Positions 18,002-27,311 of a DNA stretch of 47,958 nt are shown piece by piece (position 1 is the first letter of the stretch; every line of letters starts with the position of its first letter). A program made the position numbers and the translations under genes. The notes below the pieces were generated by a model, which worked only from the letters and a program-made list of their open reading frames with translations, did not search any database and had not been told where the DNA came from. The stretch covers positions 1-47,958 of the forward strand of contig JAJTDQ010000014.1 in assembly GCA_021300505.1 (NCBI GenBank), in the 5' to 3' direction. The DNA comes from Cryomorphaceae bacterium. GTDB lineage: Bacteria > Bacteroidota > Bacteroidia > Flavobacteriales_D > Crocinitomicaceae.

Positions 18002-18577
18002 ATGATTGGACAGCTAAGCGGACGACTGATAGAGAAAAATCCTACCGATCTTTTGATTGATTGTGGAGGTGTTGGTTATGAAGTAAAAATCTCACTCAAT
18101 ACCTTCACTAATTTAGGATCAGATGAAGCCATTCGGGTATTTACCAAGCTGATTGTGCGTGAAGATGCGCATATTTTATACGGTTTTGCCACGAAAGAAG
18201 AACGCGAGATGTTCAACCACCTTATTTCTGTTTCAGGCATTGGTCCAAATACAGCGATGATCATGCTCTCCTCTATGGTTCCAGACGAAATTGCGCATGC
18301 CATTCAATCAGAAGATGTGCGTACCATTCAAGGCATCAAAGGTATCGGAGCAAAAACTGCACAACGAGTGATTATTGATCTCAAGGATAAAATGTTAAAA
18401 ATGACATTTTCTTCTGAAAATATATTTAGTCAAAGCAATACAAACCGATTTGATGCGTTAACTGCCCTTGTTTCTTTGGGTTTTGACAAAAAAGCTGCAG
18501 ATAAAGTACTCGATAAAATTTCGACAGGACAGGAATCTGTGGAAGAACTCATCAAAGAAGCGCTGAAATTATTATAA
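18002..18577 (+). CDS. ruvA: Holliday junction branch migration protein RuvA
   Basis: This 191-residue DNA-binding subunit of the RuvAB motor forms a tetramer on Holliday junctions and loads the RuvB ATPase. Domain I is an OB fold (MIGQLSGRLIEKNP, CGGVGYEVKIS, REDAHILYGF). Domain II has the two helix-hairpin-helix motifs (LISVSGIGPNTAMIML and IQGIKGIGAKTAQRVIIDLKDK). Domain III is the short RuvB-contacting helical bundle (FDALTALVSLGFDKKAADKVLDKI). Length and all domains are normal. The ATG lies 2 bases after the maeB stop, and sprA begins 1 base after the ruvA stop, so the three are likely cotranscribed. This order (malic enzyme, ruvA, sprA) is, as I recall, common in Flavobacteriia. Confidence 0.97.
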   Translation: MIGQLSGRLIEKNPTDLLIDCGGVGYEVKISLNTFTNLGSDEAIRVFTKLIVREDAHILYGFATKEEREMFNHLISVSGIGPNTAMIMLSSMVPDEIAHAIQSEDVRTIQGIKGIGAKTAQRVIIDLKDKMLKMTFSSENIFSQSNTNRFDALTALVSLGFDKKAADKVLDKISTGQESVEELIKEALKLL

Positions 18578-18578
18578 A

Positions 18579-21500
18579 TTGAAAAGGAGTCAAAACATAT
18601 TGTTTAAACACCTCACTACTACATTCTTCACCTTCGTAGTATTTGTGTTATTTACCTCTATGGGGCAACTGTTTGCGCAGGACACTCTGCCATTTCCTAT
18701 TCAAAATAATATCGATCCAACGCAGACTACACCACAAAGTTTTGATCTTGGAGACCCCAGTTCTGTAAAGCAAACGATAGTGTATGACCCAATTACGGGA
18801 AGGTACATTTTTAAAGAAACAATTGGCAATGAACTAAATTTCAGAAATCCATCCATGATGACACTGGAGGAATACTTGGAATATGAGCGCCAGAAAGCAC
18901 TTCGTGAAAATTGGAAGGATAAAATTGAGCAGCAGACCGCTAAGGGCCAACCAATGGAATTTCCAATAAAGATTGGAAGTAAGGCATTTGAAAACTTCTT
19001 TGGTTCGGACCAAATCACAATCCGTCCTCAAGGAAGTGTTGAATTGTCCTTTGGTGTAAACTCGTCGCGCTACGATAATCCAATCTTGCCGGTGAAACAA
19101 CGACAGATTACGCGTTTCGACTTTCAACAACAGATCCAGCTCAACCTCGTAGGTCAAATTGGAACGAAACTTAAAATAGGAACAAGCTACAATACCCAAG
19201 CAGCCTTCGATTTCGACAATGTTTCGAAGTTAGAATATACAGGAGACGAGGACCAAATCATGCAAAAAATTGAGTTGGGGAATGTGGCCATGCAGTTGCC
19301 AACTTCCTTGATTCAAGGGTCACAAACACTTTTTGGGGCGAAAACAAAATTAAAGTTCGGTCGATCAACATTTGACATCATTGCAGCTTCGTCGAAAGGT
19401 AAACGTCAAGAGATCAATATCACTGGCAAGGCCCAAGTTCAGCGATTTGAACTTGGTGCTGATAATTACGAAGCGAATCGTCACTATTTTGTGAACTTAT
19501 ATCACCACGATCATTACGACGAAGCAATGTCGACATTGCCCATCGTGAATTCAACCATGGCCATCACCCGAATCGAGGTTTGGTTGACCAACCGAACAAA
19601 CAACACTGAAAATACCCGAAATGTTATTGCATTTTCCGATTTAGGTGAAGGAAAACAAAGCAACTGTGAAGGAAACCCTGGCGGTTTTGGTCCAAGTGAC
19701 ATTCCCGACAACGAGGCCAATGGACTTTACGCATGGGCATCAAACCAATCCACTGTTCGTGGGTTTTCCAATGCCGTACCTGCACTAACATCTCAAATCA
19801 CAACACCTGGACCTTTCCAGCAAGCGGTGCATTTTGAAAAGGTAGAAAACGCTAGAAAACTTACTGAGCAAGAGTTTTCCTATAATGCGCTTCTAGGATA
19901 TATCTCATTAAATCTTCCCTTAAACAACGACGAGGTATTGGCTGTGGCCTATGAATATACCTACCGTGGAGAAACCTATCAAGTTGGTGAATTCTCAACA
20001 GACGGTGTCGCTGGTCAACAAGCGCTAATCCTGAAGTTATTGAAGCCAACCATCACAAATCCAAAAAATAAAGTGTGGGATTTGATGATGAAGAACGTTT
20101 ACTCAATCGGTGCTTATCAGGTGGATCAAACAGGATTCAGAATAGACCTTTTGTACAACAATCCAGAAACATCTGTGCTTGTTCCCTTCTTCCCATTAGA
20201 GGGTGTCGATGACGAACAGCTTGTTACGTTATTGGAAATGGATAAGCTGAATCAAAATCAGCAACCTTTCGCGGATGGGGTTTTCGATTACGTTCCAATC
20301 AATTTTACTGGGAATAGAGCCGATAATGGTGGAACTATAAACACCCGAAATGGGCGCGTTTACTTCTCGACAATTGAACCATTCGGCGCCACACTAAAGG
20401 CAAAACTAGAGGCAGAGAATATACCTCAGGTTATCGTGGATAAGGTTTCCTTCACGGAATTGTACGACTCCACAAAAACTGCGGCTCAGCAAATCCCGAG
20501 TAAAAATCGTTTTACCTTTAAAGGAGAATACCAATCCTCCGTAAGTTCAGATATTCCGTTAAATACGCTCAATGTACCACAAGGTGCAGTAACTGTAACT
20601 GCAGGAGGAATTAAACTTACTGAAGGCGTAGATTATACAGTGGATTACAACCTTGGTAGAGTTAAAATCCTTAACAGCGGAATTCTAGAGTCAAACACAC
20701 CTATCAAAATTTCCATTGAAAGCAATTCCGTCTTTGGCTTTCAAGCCAGGTCGATGATTGGAATGCACTATAATTATCGATTTAACGAAAACTTCAATAT
20801 AGGTGCGACATGGATGCGGATGATGGAACGACCTGTTACACAAAAAGTCGATATCGGAAGTGAACCTTTCAAAAACAACATTATAGGTATTGACTTAGCC
20901 GTCAAAACAGAATTACCATTCATTACAAAGCTTGTTGACCTTTTGCCGGTTATTTCAACAACCCAAAAATCAACACTCTCTTTTACAGGTGAATTTGCAC
21001 ATTTGATTCCCGGTCAACCTAGAGCCATTAATAAAGATGGAACTTCCTATGTTGATGATTTCGAAGGTTCCCAAAGCGCTATTGATTTACGTGCATCAAC
21101 TGCGTGGAGGCTTGCTTCAACACCACAAGGCCAACCCGATCTATTCCCTGAAGGTCAAAGTAAAAATCTTTCTGCAGGGTACAAGCGTGCACAAACATCA
21201 TGGTACTTGATTGACCCCTTATTTTATCAAAACAACTCACTGACACCACAGCATATCAAGAATGATCCGACAATGCTTTCGGATAGTCGTATGCGCCTTG
21301 TTAATCAAAGGGATATCTTCCCCAACCTTCAACAGCAATACGGTTCAATTACAAATATTCCTATCCTTGAGCTTGCCTACTATCCAAAGGAGCGTGGGAT
21401 GTATAACTACGATACCACAAATGCGATTTTACCTGATGGCTCTTTCTCCAATCCAGAAAATCGATGGGGTGGAATTATGCGTGCATTATCTACAAATGAC

Positions 21501-24500
21501 TTCGAGTTAACCAATGTAGAATTCATACAATTCTGGGTGCTCGATCCATTCAATGAAGATGCTGATCCAGATGGGAATCATGCAGGTGGTGACCTTTACT
21601 TTAATCTGGGGAACATCTCAGAAGACGTGCTTACCGACTCAAGAAAAAGCTTCGAAAATGGTCTGCCTGCAACCGGTGTTTCGGTAAATGACAATATCGA
21701 TACAACCGTATGGGCGCGCGTGTCGACGCAACAGGTTGTCGTAAACGCCTTTGATACAGACCCGAACAGTCGTTTGAATCAAGATGTTGGACTAGATGGT
21801 TGGAACAACGTACAAGAGCGTACAGCGTTTCAAAACTACGTCAATTGGGTACAGAACAATCCTAACTTAGATCCTGCAACGAAATCACGCATGATCAATG
21901 ACCCTTCGGGTGATGATTACAACTTTTACCGTGACGACAACTACGATGCTGACACCTTGAACATCCTTGAAAGGTATAAGAAATATAATGGAATGGAGGG
22001 TAACTCTCCGACCACAGAAATGTCAGATACTGCGAATGTCGATGGCTATCCAACACAGGGAACTAATATACCCGACTTGGAAGATATCAACCAAGATAAC
22101 AACCTCGCTGAGTCGGAAAGCTATTTCCAATACCGCGTAAGTCTGCGTCACAGTGACTTGCAAGTAGGAAAAAATTTCATCACAAATGTTCAGGTATACC
22201 AAAATGGAAACAAGGAAGAACGTTGGTATCAGTTTAAAATTCCTATTCGTGACTTCGAACGAAAAGTGAATGGCATTACTGACTTCCGATCTATTCGATT
22301 CATGCGCATGTTCCTGAAAGACTTCGATGAAGAGGTGGTTTTGCGTTTTGCTCGGCTTGAATTGATTCGTGGAGAATGGAGAAGATACCTTGATGATTTG
22401 ACAACACCAGGAGAAAGTGTACAAGTCGACCCTAACCTTACATCCTTTAACATCGGTGCCGTTAACGTAGAAGAAAACGATCAACGAAGCCCAGTTAAAT
22501 ACGAGATTCCTCCAGGTATTCAGCGTGAAATCGACCCTTCTCAAACGTTTCAACGTCAGCTTAATGAACAATCATTGGTACTTGATATCTGTAATCTTCA
22601 GGATGGAGATGCACGTGCCGCTTACCGCAATGTTCAGTTTGATGTGCGAACGTACAAGAAATTGAAAATGTTTGTACATGCGGAGGAAGTGAAATCTTCT
22701 TTACCATTGAATGACAAAGATTTGACGGTATTCGTTCGTTTAGGAACGGACTTTAGCGACAACTATTACGAATATGAGATTCCTCTCTATGAAACTCAGT
22801 GGGGAGCAACCTTACCAGAAGATATTTGGCCAGACTTGAACAACATAGAAATTGTCTTTGATGATTTGTTAAACCTCAAGAAGAAACGAAACAATCTCAT
22901 TGATGGAGGAAACTCCTCCGTGTCGTATGTCATTGAATATGCTGATTTCGTGCCTGGAAGTACGAGCCAGCGTATCAAAGTAAAAGGTAGCCCTAACTTA
23001 CAAGGTCTTCGCACGATAATGGTCGGGGTTCGAAATCCTTCTAAGTCATCAAACGTTTTTTCAACAGATAATGGAGAAGCGGAATGCGCAATCATTTGGA
23101 TCAATGAGCTGAGATTGACAGACTTCGTTAGTGAAGGAGGATCTGCTGCTGTTGCCCAAATGCAACTTCAAATGGCGGATTTTGCGAACATCTCTATGTC
23201 TGGTAACTACTCGGGAATTAACTGGGGAAGCGTAGAAAGCCGCGTTCAAGATCGCCAACGTAATGAGCGCATGGGCATTGACATGAATGCCAATGTTCAA
23301 TTAGGACAATTCTTCGGTCGCAAGGCACGCGTTTCGTTGCCATTCTTCTATGGTTATTCTGTTGGAGTAATTAACCCTGAGTACGATCCGTTCAATCCCG
23401 ATATTAAACTATCTTCCTATGAGGCAGCTGAGCGTCGCGAGAGGGCAAAACTAGGTCAAGATTTTACCGAACGCAAGTCCTACAACTTTACGAATGTTCG
23501 CAAGGAGTTGCAAGCTGGTGCAAAACCACAATTCTGGATAATTTCTAACTGGTCTGCATCATACGCTTTTTCGGAGAATTTACACAGGGATTTCAACACC
23601 AACTATGACAGAACGAAAACGTGGAATACAGGATTGAATTACAATTATTCATTCACAGCTAAGCCCTTCGAGCCATTTAAAAAAGTGCCATTCCTGCAAA
23701 AATCAAAATGGTTATCCTTAGTAAAAGACTTTAATCTTTTCCTCACTCCAAAAAATCTATCCTTTAGCAATGATTTGCTGCGCACTTACAACGAGCGTCA
23801 AATTCGAAACAACCTCGTTCCTGACTACGAATTTGCCCCTGTTTATGTGAAACGTTTCAACTGGAACCGAACGTATGCCCTCGGCTATGATATTACAAAG
23901 AACTTGAAATTCACATTTAACGCTGCCAACAGAGCCATCTTCGAAGAAGGTAATGAACGTGTTGACCGCAAAGAGGATCCACTTGCTTATCAAGCATTCC
24001 AAGATACCATTCGTTCACAAATGAATACATTGGGTAAAACCATGGATTACTCGCACAACTACGCCATCAACTACACGATTCCATTGGATAAATTCCCTGC
24101 AACGGATTGGATGAGTGCAAGCTTTAAATACTCTGGAACATATAATTGGCAACGCGCACCTCTCGGACAAAGTGCATTCGGAAATATAATCCAAAACAAC
24201 CGCAGCATTAACATGACTGGGCAGTTGAATTTCATGAATCTTTATAACAAGGTTCCTTACCTGAAAAAAGTGCTTCAAGACGGTAAAGGTGGACGAGGAA
24301 CAGCGACATCTAAAGAAGTAGGTGGAAGAAATACGGGTGCTGAAGGTGGTACTAAAGGCCAAACAGACAAGGCAACAGATAAAGATAAAGAACCAGAAAA
24401 ACCTGAGTCAGAAATGACCGAGAAGGAAAAAGAAAAGGCCAAGAAGAAAAAAGAACGTGAAGACAAACGCAAGGAGCGTGAGAAAAAACGTGGAGGAAAG

Positions 24501-25904
24501 GTCCACCCCGTAGCCGGATTTTTTGCACGTGCCCTCATGACTGTGCGCAACGTGTCTGCTACCTACGCTTTAAATGACGGTACTTTACTTCCAGGTTACA
24601 ACCAAGAAAGTAGAATATTAGGATTTAATCCATCCTTCAGTGCACCACTCGGTGGTTTTGTTTTCGGCCAACAACGCTATGATATTTGGGGTCGCGAAAC
24701 AGGATACAACATCGCACAAACAGCTGCAGACAATGGATGGTTGGTTCAAAATCAAGACCTGAACAAGCAATATACAATGACCCACTCGAAGAACTTGACC
24801 ATGCGTGCCTCACTGGAGCCATTGAAAGATCTGACCATCGAGCTTTCCTTGAACCGCACATTTGGGAATAACTCGAACGAATTCTACCGTTGGAATGAAT
24901 CAACACAACAGTACGAAGGACAAAGTCGAGTTGAAACAGGGACACTCACGTATTCTACAATCGGAGTCGGATCAGCTTTCGCATTGATTGGCAAAGAATT
25001 CTCTTCTTCAGTTTTCGATAATCTATTGACAAACCGTCCTTTGGTATCTCAAGTTCTTGGAGCGAACAATGCCAATTCTTCTGCCTTGACATCCGGATAC
25101 TACAGCGGATACAACGGTACACAGCAAGAAGTAATTATCGGTGCGTTCTTGACGTCTTACACGGACCGCACGGTAAACGCGAAGAACATTAACCCATTGA
25201 AGAATATGCCATTGCCAAACTGGTCAATTAACTACAATGGTCTTACGAAATTTGATTTCGCAAAGAAATATGTGAAGAACTTCGTGATCCGTCACGCATA
25301 TAGCTCCACAGTGAGTGTTACTGGTTTGCAAACAAACTTGAATGCTGAATTCGATGTTGCTGGTAATGCTTCAGCCTTGGATATCAACAACAACTTCCTT
25401 GCAGGTCGTCAAATTCAAAACTTGACGTTGACACAACGCTTCTCCCCACTAATCGGATTTGATGCAACATGGAATATAAAAGGTCAGTCATTACTTACGA
25501 AGTTCGAATACAAAAAAGACCGCTCGGCTACACTTTCTATGAACAACAATCAAGTGACTGAAATCATCGGTGATGAGTGGGTTATTGGTGCAGGATATAA
25601 ATTCGCCAAGGTGAAGTTGCCATTTGAGAAAATTCCAGCTTCCGATTTGAACATCCGTTTCGACTTCTCCTTTAGAGATAACTTGACAGTGATTCGTAAG
25701 ATCGTTGAGAACACGAATCAAGCAACAGCTGGACAACGTGTCATATCAATCAAAACGTCTGCTGACTATAACTTGACACAAAACCTTACTATTCAGTTGT
25801 ACTACGATCAGGTTATCAATACACCTAAGATCGCGACTGCCTTCCCAACAGGAAATATGAGCACAGGTATTCGCTTACGTTTCAACCTCGCTGGCGTTCA
25901 ATAA
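18579..25904 (+). CDS. sprA: T9SS outer-membrane translocon protein SprA
   Basis: SprA is the giant 36-strand outer-membrane barrel through which T9SS cargo leaves the cell; in gliding species it is also needed for motility. This copy is 2441 residues, the family's usual size. A signal peptide (TTFFTFVVFVLFTSMGQLFAQ) is followed by family stretches such as LRENWKDKIEQQTAKG, FGSDQITIRPQGSVELSFGVN, EGVDYTVDYNLGRVKILN, GTSYVDDFEGSQS, LAYYPKERGMYNYD, FIQFWVLDPFNEDA and GGDLYFNLGNISEDVL, and a barrel-ending STGIRLRFNLAGVQ. Between about residues 1900 and 1975 is a hydrophilic Gly-, Lys- and Glu-rich linker. The start is uncertain: TTG 18579 precedes an AAAAGGAG, and TTG 18600 lies 10 bases after that purine run; both keep the signal peptide. 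A GNAT gene follows after 2 bases. Confidence 0.95.
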   Translation: MKRSQNILFKHLTTTFFTFVVFVLFTSMGQLFAQDTLPFPIQNNIDPTQTTPQSFDLGDPSSVKQTIVYDPITGRYIFKETIGNELNFRNPSMMTLEEYLEYERQKALRENWKDKIEQQTAKGQPMEFPIKIGSKAFENFFGSDQITIRPQGSVELSFGVNSSRYDNPILPVKQRQITRFDFQQQIQLNLVGQIGTKLKIGTSYNTQAAFDFDNVSKLEYTGDEDQIMQKIELGNVAMQLPTSLIQGSQTLFGAKTKLKFGRSTFDIIAASSKGKRQEINITGKAQVQRFELGADNYEANRHYFVNLYHHDHYDEAMSTLPIVNSTMAITRIEVWLTNRTNNTENTRNVIAFSDLGEGKQSNCEGNPGGFGPSDIPDNEANGLYAWASNQSTVRGFSNAVPALTSQITTPGPFQQAVHFEKVENARKLTEQEFSYNALLGYISLNLPLNNDEVLAVAYEYTYRGETYQVGEFSTDGVAGQQALILKLLKPTITNPKNKVWDLMMKNVYSIGAYQVDQTGFRIDLLYNNPETSVLVPFFPLEGVDDEQLVTLLEMDKLNQNQQPFADGVFDYVPINFTGNRADNGGTINTRNGRVYFSTIEPFGATLKAKLEAENIPQVIVDKVSFTELYDSTKTAAQQIPSKNRFTFKGEYQSSVSSDIPLNTLNVPQGAVTVTAGGIKLTEGVDYTVDYNLGRVKILNSGILESNTPIKISIESNSVFGFQARSMIGMHYNYRFNENFNIGATWMRMMERPVTQKVDIGSEPFKNNIIGIDLAVKTELPFITKLVDLLPVISTTQKSTLSFTGEFAHLIPGQPRAINKDGTSYVDDFEGSQSAIDLRASTAWRLASTPQGQPDLFPEGQSKNLSAGYKRAQTSWYLIDPLFYQNNSLTPQHIKNDPTMLSDSRMRLVNQRDIFPNLQQQYGSITNIPILELAYYPKERGMYNYDTTNAILPDGSFSNPENRWGGIMRALSTNDFELTNVEFIQFWVLDPFNEDADPDGNHAGGDLYFNLGNISEDVLTDSRKSFENGLPATGVSVNDNIDTTVWARVSTQQVVVNAFDTDPNSRLNQDVGLDGWNNVQERTAFQNYVNWVQNNPNLDPATKSRMINDPSGDDYNFYRDDNYDADTLNILERYKKYNGMEGNSPTTEMSDTANVDGYPTQGTNIPDLEDINQDNNLAESESYFQYRVSLRHSDLQVGKNFITNVQVYQNGNKEERWYQFKIPIRDFERKVNGITDFRSIRFMRMFLKDFDEEVVLRFARLELIRGEWRRYLDDLTTPGESVQVDPNLTSFNIGAVNVEENDQRSPVKYEIPPGIQREIDPSQTFQRQLNEQSLVLDICNLQDGDARAAYRNVQFDVRTYKKLKMFVHAEEVKSSLPLNDKDLTVFVRLGTDFSDNYYEYEIPLYETQWGATLPEDIWPDLNNIEIVFDDLLNLKKKRNNLIDGGNSSVSYVIEYADFVPGSTSQRIKVKGSPNLQGLRTIMVGVRNPSKSSNVFSTDNGEAECAIIWINELRLTDFVSEGGSAAVAQMQLQMADFANISMSGNYSGINWGSVESRVQDRQRNERMGIDMNANVQLGQFFGRKARVSLPFFYGYSVGVINPEYDPFNPDIKLSSYEAAERRERAKLGQDFTERKSYNFTNVRKELQAGAKPQFWIISNWSASYAFSENLHRDFNTNYDRTKTWNTGLNYNYSFTAKPFEPFKKVPFLQKSKWLSLVKDFNLFLTPKNLSFSNDLLRTYNERQIRNNLVPDYEFAPVYVKRFNWNRTYALGYDITKNLKFTFNAANRAIFEEGNERVDRKEDPLAYQAFQDTIRSQMNTLGKTMDYSHNYAINYTIPLDKFPATDWMSASFKYSGTYNWQRAPLGQSAFGNIIQNNRSINMTGQLNFMNLYNKVPYLKKVLQDGKGGRGTATSKEVGGRNTGAEGGTKGQTDKATDKDKEPEKPESEMTEKEKEKAKKKKEREDKRKEREKKRGGKVHPVAGFFARALMTVRNVSATYALNDGTLLPGYNQESRILGFNPSFSAPLGGFVFGQQRYDIWGRETGYNIAQTAADNGWLVQNQDLNKQYTMTHSKNLTMRASLEPLKDLTIELSLNRTFGNNSNEFYRWNESTQQYEGQSRVETGTLTYSTIGVGSAFALIGKEFSSSVFDNLLTNRPLVSQVLGANNANSSALTSGYYSGYNGTQQEVIIGAFLTSYTDRTVNAKNINPLKNMPLPNWSINYNGLTKFDFAKKYVKNFVIRHAYSSTVSVTGLQTNLNAEFDVAGNASALDINNNFLAGRQIQNLTLTQRFSPLIGFDATWNIKGQSLLTKFEYKKDRSATLSMNNNQVTEIIGDEWVIGAGYKFAKVKLPFEKIPASDLNIRFDFSFRDNLTVIRKIVENTNQATAGQRVISIKTSADYNLTQNLTIQLYYDQVINTPKIATAFPTGNMSTGIRLRFNLAGVQ

Positions 25905-25906
25905 GC

Positions 25907-26353
25907 ATGACAATCAGAACAGCAACTCCCGGGGATGAACATGCGATTATGTCGCTCATTCATGCCTTGGCCCTGTACGAAAAGGCACCAGAACAAGTTA
26001 AAAATACAGCAAGTGACTTAGCCATTCATCTTTTTGAAGAGAAAATTTGTAATGCACTTGTTGTTGAGAGAAATGAGGTAATCATTGGCTTTGCCCTATT
26101 TTACACCAACTATTCAACTTGGAAAGGGAAATGCCTTTACTTGGAAGACTTCTTTATACTTCCTGAGTACCGTCGCGATGGCATCGGTTCACAGCTTTTT
26201 GATCGCGTCGTAGAAATTGCCAAAACACGAAAAGTTCGCCGCATGGATTGGCAAGTATTGGAATGGAATGAGCCCGCACTTTCCTTTTATTCGAAAAAGA
26301 AGGCAACGCTCGATCCTGAGTGGATCAATGGACGTTTGTTTTTTGATGAATAA
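25907..26353 (+). CDS. GNAT family N-acetyltransferase (diamine/SSAT-like)
   Basis: This 148-residue acetyl-CoA-dependent N-acetyltransferase has the GNAT core: IRTATPGDEHAIMSLI at the N-terminus, YLEDFFILPEYRRDGIGSQLFDRVVEIA (acetyl-CoA-binding motif A, R-x-x-G-I-G), and WQVLEWNEPALSFYSKKKATLDPEW (motif B). The ALYEKAPEQV and WNEPALSFY signatures resemble the spermidine/diamine acetyltransferase subgroup, so a polyamine or small amine is a plausible substrate, though that is inference. No signal peptide. It begins 2 bases after the sprA stop and may be the last gene of that transcript; a functional link to secretion is not implied by the sequence. Confidence 0.9.
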   Translation: MTIRTATPGDEHAIMSLIHALALYEKAPEQVKNTASDLAIHLFEEKICNALVVERNEVIIGFALFYTNYSTWKGKCLYLEDFFILPEYRRDGIGSQLFDRVVEIAKTRKVRRMDWQVLEWNEPALSFYSKKKATLDPEWINGRLFFDE

Positions 26354-26387
26354 AACAACCTTTTCCTCTTGAACGTGTTTAACAATT

Positions 26388-27311
26388 ATGGCAGAGTCAA
26401 AGAAAATACTAATCGCTGGTGGAACTGGCTTTATAGGTAAAACACTTGTTCACGAATTGCGCAACGCTGGTCATGAAGTGCGAATCCTATCAAGAAAATC
26501 AGATTCAGCGAATGTCTATATCTGGAATCCAGCGAAGAAAGAAATGGATATTACCGCATTCGAAGGCGTTCAAGTTCTTATCAACCTTTGTGGTTCCGGC
26601 ATTGCAGATCAACGTTGGACATCAGAACGAAAAAAAGACTTACACGAATCACGCGTCGGGACGAATGCACTCTTGTTCAGCATGATTGAGTACATGCCTA
26701 CCCTTGAACAATTTATTTGTGCCTCAGGAATCAATGCTTATGGATTCGATATTGATGATGTACAACATCCAGAAACTGATCCGTTTGGTACCGATTTCCT
26801 TTCAGATTTGGTGAAAGAATGGGAAAAGAGTGCAGATGTATTCGCTGTGAAATGTCCAGTGGTTAAAGTGCGGACTGCTGTGGTTCTGGGTCGCAAAGGT
26901 GGCGCGCTAACACGCATGCTCCCAGCGATTAAATTAGGCATTGGCTCACCACTTGGGAAGGGGACTCAAATCATGCCTTGGATCCATGTCGAAGATTTGG
27001 TTGGAATCATCATTCACGCCATGAACCATCATCTAGAAGGTGCATACAATGCTGTAGCACAATGCGATTCCAACAAGACTTTTATGCGAACACTCGCTAA
27101 ACAACTCAAGAAACCTTTCTTCTTTCCTGCCGTCCCAGCCTTTGTCATGCGCATACTTTTCGGAGAAATGGCCGATGTATTATTGCAGGGGACAAGTGCG
27201 TCGAATCAGAAAATAATTCAGTCGGGATTTGTGTTTAGATATCACACTTTAGATGCTGCCTTAAACAATGTATTCACCTCCTTCACTACAAAAGATCATT
27301 CGCCAAGTTAG
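26388..27311 (+). CDS. TIGR01777 family NAD(P)-dependent epimerase-like protein
   Basis: This 307-residue extended short-chain dehydrogenase-like protein of the TIGR01777 (YfcH/SulA) family has Rossmann motif AGGTGFIGKTLVHELRNAGHEV at the N-terminus. Further signatures are VLINLCGSGIADQRWTSERKKDLHESRVGT, ICASGINAYGFD and KVRTAVVLGRKGGALTRMLPAIKLGIG. The C-terminal DUF1731 region has PWIHVEDLVGII, GAYNAVA and FFPAVPAFVMRILFGEMADVLLQG. The reaction in bacteria is unknown. It lies 34 bases after the GNAT gene. Its last 26 bases overlap the 3' end of the convergent PhoH gene. Confidence 0.92.
   Translation: MAESKKILIAGGTGFIGKTLVHELRNAGHEVRILSRKSDSANVYIWNPAKKEMDITAFEGVQVLINLCGSGIADQRWTSERKKDLHESRVGTNALLFSMIEYMPTLEQFICASGINAYGFDIDDVQHPETDPFGTDFLSDLVKEWEKSADVFAVKCPVVKVRTAVVLGRKGGALTRMLPAIKLGIGSPLGKGTQIMPWIHVEDLVGIIIHAMNHHLEGAYNAVAQCDSNKTFMRTLAKQLKKPFFFPAVPAFVMRILFGEMADVLLQGTSASNQKIIQSGFVFRYHTLDAALNNVFTSFTTKDHSPS

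Noticed and set aside
22023-22571. 182-codon minus-strand frame inside sprA
   Set aside because: It is antisense to well-conserved SprA sequence, has no recognisable domain, and its composition follows the coding strand.
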